A stretch of DNA of 64,000 bases, from positions 1,567,115 to 1,631,114 of the forward strand of contig NZ_VLLG01000003.1 of assembly GCF_007830125.1 (NCBI RefSeq), read 5' to 3'. The notes under the pieces were generated by a model. That model was not told the origin of the DNA. It made no database searches and saw only the letters and a list, made by a program, of their open reading frames with translations. Below are positions 44,841 through 53,775 of the stretch, piece by piece; within the stretch, counting starts at the first letter, position 1, and each line of letters opens with the position of its first letter. The DNA comes from Chitinophaga japonensis (GTDB lineage: Bacteria; Bacteroidota; Bacteroidia; Chitinophagales; Chitinophagaceae). Both the position numbers and the translations under genes were made by a program.

Positions 44841-45473
44841 CTAGGCCCCCTCCATCTCCCGCTTTTTCTTCTGGTAATACTTCTTCGACTTTTCAATGCT
44901 GCCGCAGGAAACGGGGTTGCACCAGCGCCGTTTGTTGTTTTTGGTCTGGTCCAGGAAGATCCAGCCGCAGGCCGGGCATTCCTTGATCCGCACGGAGTCT
45001 TCCTGCGCCAGTATATCATAGGCCGATTTCATGACGATCCATAAAGGCGCCAGCAGGTCGGTGGGCGCATGGCTCCAGCCCTGTTCCAGGGTGGTCCCTT
45101 TTGCCGCAAACCGGATGTGCGATAGTCCTTTAGTGATTGCCGCGTTGAATTGCTGCAGCAGCGTTTCGGAAAGCTGCTGCGGCCGGCCGGCTGCCACGGC
45201 GGCAAAACAATGATACAATACAGCCCGCACCTGTTTTATTTTTTCCAGCGCCTTGGCGGCTTCTCCCGGATGGCTGGCCGCATGCTGCTGCAATAGTTTT
45301 CTTTGTTTGGTGGAAAGGATGCCGACTTTGGCGCACCATTGTACCAGGCTGCCATAGTCGCCCAGGTATTCGTGCAGGTTAACGCCCCGCCAGGCATGAA
45401 CGGTATTGATGAAATCAAAACAGAGGGCGCCGCCATCCAGCGGCAGGGTAGTGATATTTCTCTCTTTGCTCAT
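44841..45473 (-). CDS. ABATE/CGNR zinc-finger transcriptional regulator
   Basis: A 210-residue protein. The N-terminal ABATE-type sensor begins GGALCFDFINTVHAWRG; the C-terminal zinc finger CPACGWIFLDQTKNNKRRWCNPVSCG is the CGNR motif in a slightly altered form (CGS). It is divergent from an EamA exporter, and the 120-bp spacer carries four copies of one operator-like motif. It is probably the autoregulated repressor or activator of the exporter. Confidence 0.88.
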   Translation of the reverse strand: MSKERNITTLPLDGGALCFDFINTVHAWRGVNLHEYLGDYGSLVQWCAKVGILSTKQRKLLQQHAASHPGEAAKALEKIKQVRAVLYHCFAAVAAGRPQQLSETLLQQFNAAITKGLSHIRFAAKGTTLEQGWSHAPTDLLAPLWIVMKSAYDILAQEDSVRIKECPACGWIFLDQTKNNKRRWCNPVSCGSIEKSKKYYQKKKREMEGA

Positions 45474-45499
45474 AATTTACCGCTGTAAAGTTATGGAAA

Positions 45500-45577
45500 T
45501 TTTCACCGGTAAAATCATTTTTGCTGGTAATAAAAAGTTTTGTAGGTTTACACCAGCAAAAGTTCTTTTGCCGGTAA
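45500..45577. promoter_or_regulatory. Four-copy operator between CGNR regulator and EamA exporter
   Basis: Copies of TTTTGCYGGTAA or its complement lie at 45500-45514 (TTTTCACCGGTAAAA), 45518-45532, 45547-45562 (inverted) and 45564-45577. Copies 2 and 3 form an inverted repeat (TTTTGCTGGT / ACCAGCAAAA). The array fills the shared promoter space. Confidence 0.65.
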
Positions 45578-45593
45578 TATAACTTTCGTATAT

Positions 45594-46529
45594 ATGACAT
45601 CCAATAATCCTCCACGGTGGCTGGTAGTGCTGGCTTTCCTGGCCATTTACATTGTATGGGGCACTACTTACCTGGCGATCGCCGTAGGGCTGCAGGGCTT
45701 CCCGCCGTTTGTGCTGACTGCCATGAGATGCGTAGTGGCCGGCTTGCTGCTGCTGGCCTGGTGCCTGGCCCGTGGGGAAAAGCTGCCGGGGCGCGGTACT
45801 ATCGGCAACAGTGCGGTAAGCGGCATACTGATGCTGGTGGGCGGCACCGGCCTGGTTTCCTGGGCGGAGCAATATGTCAATTCGGGATACGCCGCCATTA
45901 TCATGGCCACAGAGCCTTTCTTTTTTGTGCTGCTGGATAAGAAGCAATGGAGCAGCTATTTCTCCAATAAGTGGGTGTTGCTGGGGCTGCTCATTGGGTT
46001 TGCCGGTATCGTGCTGTTCTTTCATTACACCGGGGAGCAGCGCCCGGAGGTATCCATGGATACTACCATGGTGCTGACCGGCAACGGGGTGCTGCTGCTG
46101 GGGGCCATCCTGTGGGTGGTAGGCTCTTTATATGCCCGTAACAAGCTGGATCACAGCCATTCTAATACCCTGACAACCGGCCTGCAGCTATTGGCTGCGG
46201 GCCTTTTCAGCGCATTAACTGCCGCAGCCACCGGTGAGTGGGGACGCTTTTCCTTTGCACAGGTGCCGGCAGCCGCCTGGGGCGGTTTCCTGTACCTGGT
46301 GGTGATGGGATCGCTGGTAGCTTATATGGCATTCACCTGGCTGATCACCATCCGCCCGCCGGCCCTGGTCAGCACGCATACCTATGTAAACCCGGTGGTG
46401 GCAGTATTGATGGGATGGGCCTTTGCCGGTGAGCACATTTCTTTGCTGCAGGTACTGGCCCTGCTGGTCATACTGCTGGGCGTACTGTTTACCAATGTGC
46501 CCAACTATAAGTTGATGAAAGCCGTATAA
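45594..46529 (+). CDS. EamA/DMT-family exporter
   Basis: A 311-residue inner-membrane protein with about ten helices in two EamA repeats: the first opens WLVVLAFLAIYIVWGTTYLAIAVGLQ, the second covers about residues 155-300. The family exports metabolites or drugs; cargo unknown. Control by the divergent CGNR protein is inferred. A terminator follows at 46536. Confidence 0.92.
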   Translation: MTSNNPPRWLVVLAFLAIYIVWGTTYLAIAVGLQGFPPFVLTAMRCVVAGLLLLAWCLARGEKLPGRGTIGNSAVSGILMLVGGTGLVSWAEQYVNSGYAAIIMATEPFFFVLLDKKQWSSYFSNKWVLLGLLIGFAGIVLFFHYTGEQRPEVSMDTTMVLTGNGVLLLGAILWVVGSLYARNKLDHSHSNTLTTGLQLLAAGLFSALTAAATGEWGRFSFAQVPAAAWGGFLYLVVMGSLVAYMAFTWLITIRPPALVSTHTYVNPVVAVLMGWAFAGEHISLLQVLALLVILLGVLFTNVPNYKLMKAV

Positions 46530-46535
46530 AAAATA

Positions 46536-46561
46536 AAAGGCAGTGTCTATGCACTGCCTTT
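46536..46561 (+). terminator. Rho-independent terminator after EamA
   Basis: AAAGGCAGTG (46536-46545) and CACTGCCTTT (46552-46561), perfect 10-bp stem with a 6-nt loop, 6 bp after the exporter stop. It also serves the convergent repeat-protein gene. Confidence 0.85.
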
Positions 46562-46613
46562 CCGGAGGAAAATACCTTTTACACTTTGGCTACAGGTACC
46601 GTCTATAGGTTAC

Positions 46614-47237
46614 TTACTGTTGCTGAGTGGTGTCTTTCTTTGGTTTGTCGGCATCCTTCACCCCTTTGTTTTTGTGTTTAGCTTTCTTGGTGCCGGTAGT
46701 GTCTACCTGGCGGGTAACTGTAGTGTCGCGGATAACGGCTGTGTCGCGCATTACAGTAGTGTCTTTTGAAAAGGCGGTGTCCCTTACAAAGGAAGCGGTG
46801 TCCCTTACAAAAGCGGTGTCACGCATGGCTGCGGTGTCCATCCTGAAGGAAAATGCGGTGTCTTTTGCAAAGGCAGTATCCTTTTTGAAATTAAAGGCAG
46901 TATCCATTGCAAAGGAAGCGGTGTCCTTGAAGAATGCAGTGTCAGGAGCAGCAGCGGTGTCCAGTGCAAAAGCAGCCGTATCTTTTGCAAAGGCGGTGTC
47001 AACGGCAAATGCAGCCGTGTCTGCAGCGAAAGCGGCAGTATCAACTGCAAAGGCGGTGTCTACTGCAAAAGCCGCAGTATCTTTCAGAAAAGCGGTGTCT
47101 CCTTTCAGAAAGGCAGTGTCAGTAGCAACGGATGCAGTGTCGCCATAGTTGTTTGTTGCACCGTTCGCATTTACCTGTGTGAGCAGCAGTGCACCTACGC
47201 CTGCTAAAAGTCCGAATCTCAACATTTGTTTTCTCAT
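46614..47237 (-). CDS. Secreted DTA-repeat low-complexity protein
   Basis: A 207-residue protein that I do not recognise as any family. A signal peptide (MRKQMLRFGLLAGVGALLLT, cleavage near NANG) is followed from about residue 32 by about 23 consecutive units of 6-8 residues, each starting D-T-A or D-T-T (for example DTAFLK, DTAAFAV, DTASFAM, DTAVIR). Early units are Ala-rich and uncharged; later ones gain Lys/Arg. The tail is Lys-rich (KKAKHKNKG) and ends DTTQQQ. The regular Asp-Thr spacing could bind metal or carry O-glycans, but no function can be assigned. Confidence 0.75.
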   Translation of the reverse strand: MRKQMLRFGLLAGVGALLLTQVNANGATNNYGDTASVATDTAFLKGDTAFLKDTAAFAVDTAFAVDTAAFAADTAAFAVDTAFAKDTAAFALDTAAAPDTAFFKDTASFAMDTAFNFKKDTAFAKDTAFSFRMDTAAMRDTAFVRDTASFVRDTAFSKDTTVMRDTAVIRDTTVTRQVDTTGTKKAKHKNKGVKDADKPKKDTTQQQ

Positions 47238-47530
47238 AGTCTTTCAATTTTATGGTTAACTGATAAGTTTTAAAGTGTGAACCATATTTTTTTAATTCAG
47301 TTACCAGAAGTGCAAAAACCCTGCGGAAATTGAAAAAGAATTGTTAAAACGCTGCGATCCCCGCAAATACAGGGCATTTCAGGGGACGCCTGTTCCGGGC
47401 GCCATTTTTTTAACAAACCTATTTTGTAGACGCAGCACCCAACAGAAAGTGTGATCTGTTGACTAAGTCCACACGTTTTTATCAGTGTATGGCAGCACGT
47501 TGGATCAGCCGGGGCCCCTATATTTGCGGC

Positions 47531-48205
47531 ATGGACCGGCACATTCAGCTTACGGCAGACGGGTCGCATACCATTGCCGTCCCGGGTATGGGAGTAACCT
47601 ATCACAGTACGCGCGGCGCGCTGCAGGAAAGCCTGCACGTGTTCATAGCGGCGGGGCTGCGGCCTTTGCTGGGGCGCCATCCCGTGCTGCGCATCTTTGA
47701 AGCGGGACTGGGTACCGGGCTGAACGCCCTGCTTACCCTGCAGGAGGCCGGGCCGCAAGCGGTGTATTATGAGGCGGTGGAGCCATATCCCTTGTCCGCA
47801 GCAGAGGCGCAGGCCCTGAACTATAATGAAATGTTAAATAACAGCCCGTCCGCCGGCAGCCTGCAGGCGCTGCATGCCGCGCCCTGGGAGCAGCCGGTAG
47901 CGCTGTCTCCCGGCTTTACGCTCTGTAAAAGACAGTCCTCCCTGCAGCAGTACCTGGCTCAGTCACTGCCGCCGCCCTTCCACCTGGTTTATTTTGATGC
48001 CTTTGACCCGGTAGCGCAGCCGGAGCTTTGGTCACAGGAGGTATTTGAGCAATTATTCGCGCGCCTGGATACCGGTGGCGTGCTGGTTACTTATTGCAGT
48101 AAAGGAGCCGTGCGGAGGGCCATGCAGGCAGCCGGTTTTAAAGTAGAAAAACTGCCCGGCCCACCTGGTAAGCGGGAAATAATCCGGGCCGGGAAAGAGG
48201 TTTAA
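47531..48205 (+). CDS. mnmD: tRNA 5-methylaminomethyl-2-thiouridine methyltransferase (MnmD type)
   Basis: A 224-residue SAM-dependent methyltransferase that completes the wobble-uridine modification of tRNA. ATG at 47531 (MDRHIQLTADGSHTI) matches the family start; an earlier ATG at 47459 adds an unrelated leader. The motif FEAGLGTGLNALLTL binds SAM and HLVYFDAFDPVAQPELW is the second family signature. Unlike enterobacterial MnmC it lacks the fused oxidase domain, the usual arrangement in Bacteroidota. Confidence 0.9.
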   Translation: MDRHIQLTADGSHTIAVPGMGVTYHSTRGALQESLHVFIAAGLRPLLGRHPVLRIFEAGLGTGLNALLTLQEAGPQAVYYEAVEPYPLSAAEAQALNYNEMLNNSPSAGSLQALHAAPWEQPVALSPGFTLCKRQSSLQQYLAQSLPPPFHLVYFDAFDPVAQPELWSQEVFEQLFARLDTGGVLVTYCSKGAVRRAMQAAGFKVEKLPGPPGKREIIRAGKEV

Positions 48206-48255
48206 TTACTGTAATCAGTATATTTATCCCATATCCCTTTACCAAAAAATTACCT

Positions 48256-50133
48256 ATGCGATACACCCTTTTTCTCCCGTTTCTTTTGCTGCTGCAAAAT
48301 GTGCAGGCGCAAACGTCTTCAAAAAACAGCGGAGCCATTGACCAGGTGGTTGTGTTCCTGCAGGGCGCGCAGGTGACCCGCAGCATGCCGTATACTTTAA
48401 CGCCGGGCAACAACCGGGTCGTTTTTTCCGGCATATCGCCTGATATTGATGAGAAGAGCATACAGGTAAAGGTGCCTGCCGATGCCACCTTAATGTCCAT
48501 CGCGCACCAGCCTGATTTTATCCGGGAACAATCGCAGCGGGAGGAGATCGTCCGGTTGGAAAAGCAGCGGGAAGCACTGCAGGCGCAACTGGACCGTGAA
48601 AAGAACCACCTGCAGGTATACACCCAGGAAGAAGCCCTGCTGACGAAGAACCAGGATATCGGGGGCGACAATAACGGCGTGACAGCCGCCGCGCTGAAAG
48701 AGGTGCTGGACCTGCATCGCCAGCGCCTGGCAGAAGTGCTGGAAAAGCAGCTCCTCATTAAACAGCAGGTACACACGCTGGAAATCGAACTGAAAAAAAA
48801 TGCCAGCCAGTTGCTGGTGCTGCGCCAGCAAAAGGAAACACCTACCAGCGATATTATCCTGGACGTACTGTCCAAAAGCAGCGTTAGCGGCAAATTCACC
48901 GTCAGCTACCTGGTAAAGCATGCCGGCTGGCTGCCTGCCTATGATATCCGCGTAAAAGATATTACACACCCGCTGGACATTACATTTAAAGCGAAAGTAT
49001 TCCAGCAGTGCGGTGAAGTATGGAAGCAGGTAAAGCTGCAACTGAGCACCGGCAACCCGGCCGATAATAATGTAAAACCCGTGCTGCATCCCTGGTACCT
49101 GCGCACCTACCGCAGCTACGAGGAGATGAACCGGGTACGGCAGTTGCAGCGCTCACTGGGCAATAACGAGATAAAGGGCCGGGTGCTGGACCATGATGGC
49201 AACCCGCTTCCCTACGCCACGGTGCAGGTAAAAGGCAAAACATTAGGTACTACTACCGATGATAAGGGCTATTTCAGCCTGCAGTCACCAGGAGGGGAAC
49301 AGACGCTGCAATTTTCATCCGTCGGCTACCAGCGGCTGGAGCTGCCGGCGCGTAGCGGGTTTATGCAGGTGACCATGCAGGCGGACACAAGGGCGCTGGA
49401 AGAAGTGGTGGTAACAGGCTATGCATTGCAAGGCAAGGTAACGGGCGTATCTGTACAACAGGAAAAACGCGTGGTACGCAAGGAGTCCTCCAGTGTTATA
49501 TCCGGCGTAACCGAAGCATATGTTGCCACTACCTTCTACTATGATATTCCCATCCCATATACCATTGAGCCGGACGGCAAGCCGTACACGGTAGGGGTGA
49601 AGGAGCTGGAAGTGCCTGCCAGCTATGAATATTATGCCGTGCCTAAACTGGATAAGGCAGCGTTCCTCGTAGCGGGTATTACGGGCTGGGAATCGCTGAA
49701 CCTGCTGGAAGGAGAAGCCAGTATTTATTACGAAGATACCTACCTGGGCAAATCCCTGCTGGACCTGCAATCTTCCAGCGATACCCTGCTGGTGTCACTG
49801 GGGCGCGATAAAGGGGTAGTGGTATCCCGTACGCTGGAAAAAGATTACAGCCGCAAGCGCTTTATCGGCCGCAACATTACCATGTCACGCTCCTGGCAGC
49901 TAGGCATTAGGAATAACAAACCGGTGCCGGTGCAGGTGATCCTGCAGGACCAGTTGCCTATTCCCGGCAATACGGACATAACCTTATCAGGCGTTAGCTA
50001 CAGCGATGCTGTGCTGGATGAGCCTTCCAACCTGCTTACCTGGAAGATGACCCTGGCGCCGGGAACAGAGCAGCAGCAGCAGTTGAAGTACAGCGTCTCT
50101 TTTCCCAAAACAGCTATCGTGAATATTGACTGA
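48256..50133 (+). CDS. MuiA-like (DUF4139/DUF4140) protein with inserted carboxypeptidase-regulatory domain
   Basis: A 625-residue exported protein. The signal peptide ends VQAQ; the DUF4140 N-terminus (DQVVVFLQGAQVTRSMPYTLTPG) is followed by a long coiled coil (about 95-190) and the DUF4139 beta domain (AGWLPAYDIRVKD). A complete carboxypeptidase-regulatory-like module (about 312-395) is inserted (GRVLDHDGNPLPYATVQVKG), ending in EEVVVTGYALQG, a junction sequence normally seen in SusC proteins. DUF4139 then continues to the end. Envelope function is likely but undefined. Confidence 0.87.
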   Translation: MRYTLFLPFLLLLQNVQAQTSSKNSGAIDQVVVFLQGAQVTRSMPYTLTPGNNRVVFSGISPDIDEKSIQVKVPADATLMSIAHQPDFIREQSQREEIVRLEKQREALQAQLDREKNHLQVYTQEEALLTKNQDIGGDNNGVTAAALKEVLDLHRQRLAEVLEKQLLIKQQVHTLEIELKKNASQLLVLRQQKETPTSDIILDVLSKSSVSGKFTVSYLVKHAGWLPAYDIRVKDITHPLDITFKAKVFQQCGEVWKQVKLQLSTGNPADNNVKPVLHPWYLRTYRSYEEMNRVRQLQRSLGNNEIKGRVLDHDGNPLPYATVQVKGKTLGTTTDDKGYFSLQSPGGEQTLQFSSVGYQRLELPARSGFMQVTMQADTRALEEVVVTGYALQGKVTGVSVQQEKRVVRKESSSVISGVTEAYVATTFYYDIPIPYTIEPDGKPYTVGVKELEVPASYEYYAVPKLDKAAFLVAGITGWESLNLLEGEASIYYEDTYLGKSLLDLQSSSDTLLVSLGRDKGVVVSRTLEKDYSRKRFIGRNITMSRSWQLGIRNNKPVPVQVILQDQLPIPGNTDITLSGVSYSDAVLDEPSNLLTWKMTLAPGTEQQQQLKYSVSFPKTAIVNID

Positions 50134-50140
50134 TGCAGGA

Positions 50141-51022
50141 TCAGTGCTCCACGCTCTGGAAGTAACTGTTCACATAGTCGCTGGGCGACTGGCCGGTAAC
50201 GCTTTTGAATACCCGGTTAAAATTGGTGATGCTGTTGAAGCCGCAGGTGTACGCCACGGTGGCTATATTATCATAGGTGCCATCTGTCAGTTTTTTACAG
50301 GCCTCGTTAATGCGCACTTCGTTCAGGAAGGATACAAAAGTATGCAGCGTGTGTTTCTTGAAGAACCGGCAAAAGGCCTGGGGCGTCATGTGCGCCTGCC
50401 GGGCCGCGTCTTCCAGGGTGATGGGCTTGTCGTATTGCTGCATAATGTAATTGTAGATATTGCCGATGCGGATGCCTTCGTGCTCGCTGAACCTGGGCGT
50501 CTGATTGCCCGCGCTCAGCGGGATCAGGCCCTGGTAGCTGCTGAGCAGCTTTAGCAGGTGCACAAAATGCAGGAGTTGGTCTGCCCCGCTGCTTTGCGCA
50601 ATGCGCATCATTTTGCCGGACACTTCCGTTACATATTGCGGCGGCAGCTTGAATCCGCACTGGTGCTGCTGTACAAAGTTCTTCAGCAGCTTCAGCTCCG
50701 GCAGGTTGAAGAATGCGGATAGCTGCCCGTCCGGGTTGAAGAAGAACATCCAGGCCACGATCTTCTTCTTGCTTTTGAGTGAAAAGTAAGACGGATCGCT
50801 TTTGAAAATATGCGGTTGGTTGGCCCCCAGCCAGTAGATCTCGTTGGAGCGGAAAGCGTGCATGTTATTATCTGCTACCAGGGTGCCGTCACCCTTCTGT
50901 ATCCAGGTAAGCTGTATCTCCTGGTGCCGGTGCAGATGCTGGTAAAAGTAAGGAAGCACATCTTTCTGAACGATGATGGATTTATCCAATGGCACAGGAA
51001 TCGTGAACTGTAGTACCTTCAT
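50141..51022 (-). CDS. AraC-family regulator of the hydroxyproline cluster
   Basis: A 293-residue regulator with an N-terminal cupin (HRHQEIQLTWIQKGDGTLVADN) and a C-terminal double HTH (DAARQAHMTPQAFCRFFKKHT; VAYTCGFNSITNFNRVFKSVTG). It is divergent from the deaminase gene at 51200. It probably senses hydroxyproline or a pathway intermediate. The shared promoter interval (51023-51199) holds a small perfect hairpin GTAGGAT-AC-ATCCTAC at 51059-51074 and A/G-rich words like those at 53683. Confidence 0.92.
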   Translation of the reverse strand: MKVLQFTIPVPLDKSIIVQKDVLPYFYQHLHRHQEIQLTWIQKGDGTLVADNNMHAFRSNEIYWLGANQPHIFKSDPSYFSLKSKKKIVAWMFFFNPDGQLSAFFNLPELKLLKNFVQQHQCGFKLPPQYVTEVSGKMMRIAQSSGADQLLHFVHLLKLLSSYQGLIPLSAGNQTPRFSEHEGIRIGNIYNYIMQQYDKPITLEDAARQAHMTPQAFCRFFKKHTLHTFVSFLNEVRINEACKKLTDGTYDNIATVAYTCGFNSITNFNRVFKSVTGQSPSDYVNSYFQSVEH

Positions 51023-51199
51023 AGTATGAAATAAGAAGTAAGATGTAAGAAATATGATGTAGGATACATCCTACTGCACCAATATTACAAATTTTACCCC
51101 ATCCTTTGCAAAAACAGGTTAATATAAGGTAATAATTGATTACAATCAGGCATGTGCCCCTGTGCCGTTTAAGATATTTTTGAAAAAAATTTGTGTTAT

Positions 51200-52138
51200 A
51201 TGTCAATCGAATGGAAAGGGATATTTCCTGCAATCACCACCAAGTTCACCCCCAATGAAGAATTGGACCTTCCGCTGTTTGATAAGAATTTACAGGCGCA
51301 GTTGGATGCCGGTATAGACGGCATTATCCTGGGTGGTTCCCTGGGAGAGGCCAGCACGCTGACCAATGCTGAAAAAGAAGCACTGGTAAAACATACCGTG
51401 GAACAGGTGGCAGGCAAAATACCCGTAGTGCTGAATATTGCCGAGGGCGCCACACAGGAAGCCATCAAACAGGCGGCGCTGGCAAAAGCCTGGGGCGCCA
51501 AAGGATTGATGGTGCTGCCGCCCATGCGGTATAAAAGCGACGAGCGCGAAACAGCCGCCTATTTCAAAGCCGTGGCCGCTTCCACGGACCTGCCGGTGAT
51601 GATCTACAATAACCCGGTAGACTACAAGGTAGAGGTGACCCTGGATATTTTCGAGGAGCTGGCTGCCTATGACAATGTGCAGGCGGTAAAGGAATCTACC
51701 CGCGACGTGTCCAATGTGACCCGGATGATCAACCGCTTTGGCGATCGCTTCAAAATACTGTGCGGCGTGGATACCCTGGCCCTGGAGGAAATGGTGCTGG
51801 GCGCCACCGGTTGGGTAGGGGGGCTGGTATGCGCTTTCCCGGCGGAAACAGTAGCTATTTACCGGCTGGTAAAAGCAGGCCGCATGAAAGAGGCCCTGGC
51901 CATTTACCGCTGGTTCCTGCCCCTGCTGGAGCTGGACCTGCATCCCAAGCTGGTGCAATATATCAAGCTGGCGGAAACACGCGCCGGGCTGGGCAGCGAA
52001 TATGTAAGAGCGCCCCGGCTTACCCTGGAAGGAGCGGAGCGCGAGCGCATCCTGTCTGTTATTGACACGGCGCTGGCCAACCGGCCAGAGCTGCCGGACT
52101 ACCTGGCTGCGGGTAAGCTGGAGAAAGCGGGAATGTAA
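51200..52138 (+). CDS. Delta1-pyrroline-4-hydroxy-2-carboxylate deaminase (DHDPS superfamily)
   Basis: A 312-residue N-acetylneuraminate-lyase/DHDPS-type aldolase fold. Schiff-base Lys164 (QAVKEST) and Tyr136 (MIYNNPVD) are in place. In the hydroxyproline pathway this enzyme deaminates and dehydrates the pyrroline to 2-oxoglutarate semialdehyde. The assignment rests on its place beside the dehydrogenase, permease, epimerase and FAD enzyme. ATG at 51200 is chosen over a TTG at 51191. Its last codons form part of the 52-kb hairpin. Confidence 0.87.
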   Translation: MSIEWKGIFPAITTKFTPNEELDLPLFDKNLQAQLDAGIDGIILGGSLGEASTLTNAEKEALVKHTVEQVAGKIPVVLNIAEGATQEAIKQAALAKAWGAKGLMVLPPMRYKSDERETAAYFKAVAASTDLPVMIYNNPVDYKVEVTLDIFEELAAYDNVQAVKESTRDVSNVTRMINRFGDRFKILCGVDTLALEEMVLGATGWVGGLVCAFPAETVAIYRLVKAGRMKEALAIYRWFLPLLELDLHPKLVQYIKLAETRAGLGSEYVRAPRLTLEGAERERILSVIDTALANRPELPDYLAAGKLEKAGM

Positions 52139-52222
52139 AATGCTAAATACTAAATGTAAAATGTAAAAGTTATATCCCACCAACTTTTACATTTTACATT
52201 TAACATTTTATATTTTACATTC
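52131..52222. repeat. 41-bp word-repeat hairpin overlapping a stop codon
   Basis: The left arm (52131-52171) and right arm (52182-52222) pair at 36 of 41 positions around a 10-nt loop. Both are runs of AATGTAAA-type words. The left arm includes the last codons and stop of the deaminase gene; the right arm ends 15 bp before the next ATG. Confidence 0.85.
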
Positions 52223-52237
52223 TTAAAAAATTAACCC

Positions 52238-53692
52238 ATGATAAACGTTGATACCGTAATGCAGCAGTCGGCTGCCGCATTTGAACAGTATAAGAAAGTG
52301 CCGGCCGCCGGGCGCGCGGTTTTCCTGGAAACCATCGCTGATGAGCTGGAAACCCTGCGGGAATCCCTGGTAGTTATTGCCGGCCGGGAAACGAACCTGC
52401 CGCCTGCCCGCCTGAACGGGGAGCTGACCAGGACCACCAACCAACTGAAGCTGTTTGCCCGCCTGATCCGGGAAGGTAGCTGGGTGGAGGCCGTGATAGA
52501 CAGCGCCAATCCCGCCAGTACGCCGCCCCGGCCGGATATCCGGAAAATGCTGATGCCGGTAGGCCCGGTAGTGGTGTTTGGCGCCAGCAATTTTCCTTTT
52601 GCTTTTTCCACCGCAGGCGGCGATACCGCCAGCGTGCTGGCTGCCGGTGCTACGGCAGTAATAAAGGGGCATCCCGCACATGCGGAAACATCCTTGCAGG
52701 TGTTTGGCGCGATAGAAGCCGCCATCCGAAAAACCAATATGCCGGCGCACACCGTACAGCACGTGGCGCAGCCCGGCAATACCATAGGAAAAGAGCTGGT
52801 CATGCATCCCCTAACCACGGGGGTGGGCTTTACCGGTTCATTCCAGGGCGGCAGGGCATTGCTCGGCTATGCCAATCAAAGAGAGAACCCGATCCCTGTT
52901 TTCGCTGAAATGAGCAGCGTAAACCCGGTGGTATTCCTGCCGGATACATTAGAGAAGAATGCGGCATCGCTGGCGCAGACCTTCGGCGGCTCAGTAACGC
53001 TGGGCATGGGCCAGTTCTGCACCAATCCCGGCCTGCTGCTGGGCATCCGCAGCGCGGCGCTGGACCATTTCGCACAGTTGCTGGGCGAAGCCATTGCACA
53101 GTGCGCGCCGCAGAAAATGCTGCATGCCGGCATTCACGAAGCGTATGAGAAAGGCCGCAGCCAGTTGCTGTCGCAGCAGGGCGTGGCCGTGGTAAACCAG
53201 GGGGCTGCCGCGCCTGCGGAGCTGGAAGCGCACCCGGTGCTGGCCCGCGTGGATGCAAAGGACTTCCTGGCTAATCACCTGCTGCAGGAGGAAGTGTTCG
53301 GCCCGTCTTCCCTGCTGATCGTTTGCGGGGACAAGGAGGAGCTGAAAACAGTGCTCAAAAGCCTGAAAGGCCAGTTGACCACTACCGTGGCGGGCACGGA
53401 AGCGGACATTGCAGCTTATATGGATGTGGTGGAGCTGCAAACCACCCTGGCCGGCCGCGTGATCCTGAATGCGCCGCCCACCGGCGTGGAAGTATGTGCT
53501 GCCATGGTGCATGGCGGTCCTTACCCGGCCACTACGGATGCGCGTTTTACCTCCGTAGGCACCAGCGCTATTAAACGCTGGGTGCGGCCGGTATGTTTCC
53601 AGGGCTTTGCAGACAATATGCTGCCGGACGCATTGAAACAGGATAATCCCCTGGGGATCTGGCGACTGGTAGATAACGAATATAGGAAGTAA
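52238..53692 (+). CDS. 2-oxoglutarate semialdehyde (2,5-dioxovalerate) dehydrogenase
   Basis: A 484-residue NAD(P)-dependent aldehyde dehydrogenase. Catalytic Cys261 in GQFCTNPG and general base Glu224 in FAEMSSVNP are spaced as in the KGSADH subgroup. The cofactor site shows FGASNFPFAFSTAGGD and GFTGSFQGGRAL. The enzyme oxidises the semialdehyde to 2-oxoglutarate, the last step of hydroxyproline catabolism. Its 3' end merges with a word-repeat hairpin. Confidence 0.92.
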   Translation: MINVDTVMQQSAAAFEQYKKVPAAGRAVFLETIADELETLRESLVVIAGRETNLPPARLNGELTRTTNQLKLFARLIREGSWVEAVIDSANPASTPPRPDIRKMLMPVGPVVVFGASNFPFAFSTAGGDTASVLAAGATAVIKGHPAHAETSLQVFGAIEAAIRKTNMPAHTVQHVAQPGNTIGKELVMHPLTTGVGFTGSFQGGRALLGYANQRENPIPVFAEMSSVNPVVFLPDTLEKNAASLAQTFGGSVTLGMGQFCTNPGLLLGIRSAALDHFAQLLGEAIAQCAPQKMLHAGIHEAYEKGRSQLLSQQGVAVVNQGAAAPAELEAHPVLARVDAKDFLANHLLQEEVFGPSSLLIVCGDKEELKTVLKSLKGQLTTTVAGTEADIAAYMDVVELQTTLAGRVILNAPPTGVEVCAAMVHGGPYPATTDARFTSVGTSAIKRWVRPVCFQGFADNMLPDALKQDNPLGIWRLVDNEYRK

Positions 53693-53757
53693 GATGTAGG
53701 AAGTTTGAGATAAGAAGTAAGAGGTGGGTACCATACTTCCTGCTTCTTACTTCTCAA
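53683..53757. repeat. A/G-rich word hairpin after the semialdehyde dehydrogenase
   Basis: The left part (TAGGAAGTAAGATG onward) overlaps the last codons. A GTTTGAGATAAGAAGTAAGAGG stretch pairs with the right arm ACTTCCTGCTTCTTAC about 53735-53757, with bulges. A 22-nt run here recurs at 60236. Confidence 0.65.
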
Positions 53758-53775
53758 CACTATTAAAAAGAACAC

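Noticed and set aside
46627..47148. 173-residue open frame on the plus strand over the DTA-repeat gene
   Set aside because: It is an antisense shadow kept open by the repeat periodicity. The minus strand has the signal peptide and the regular Asp-Thr units.
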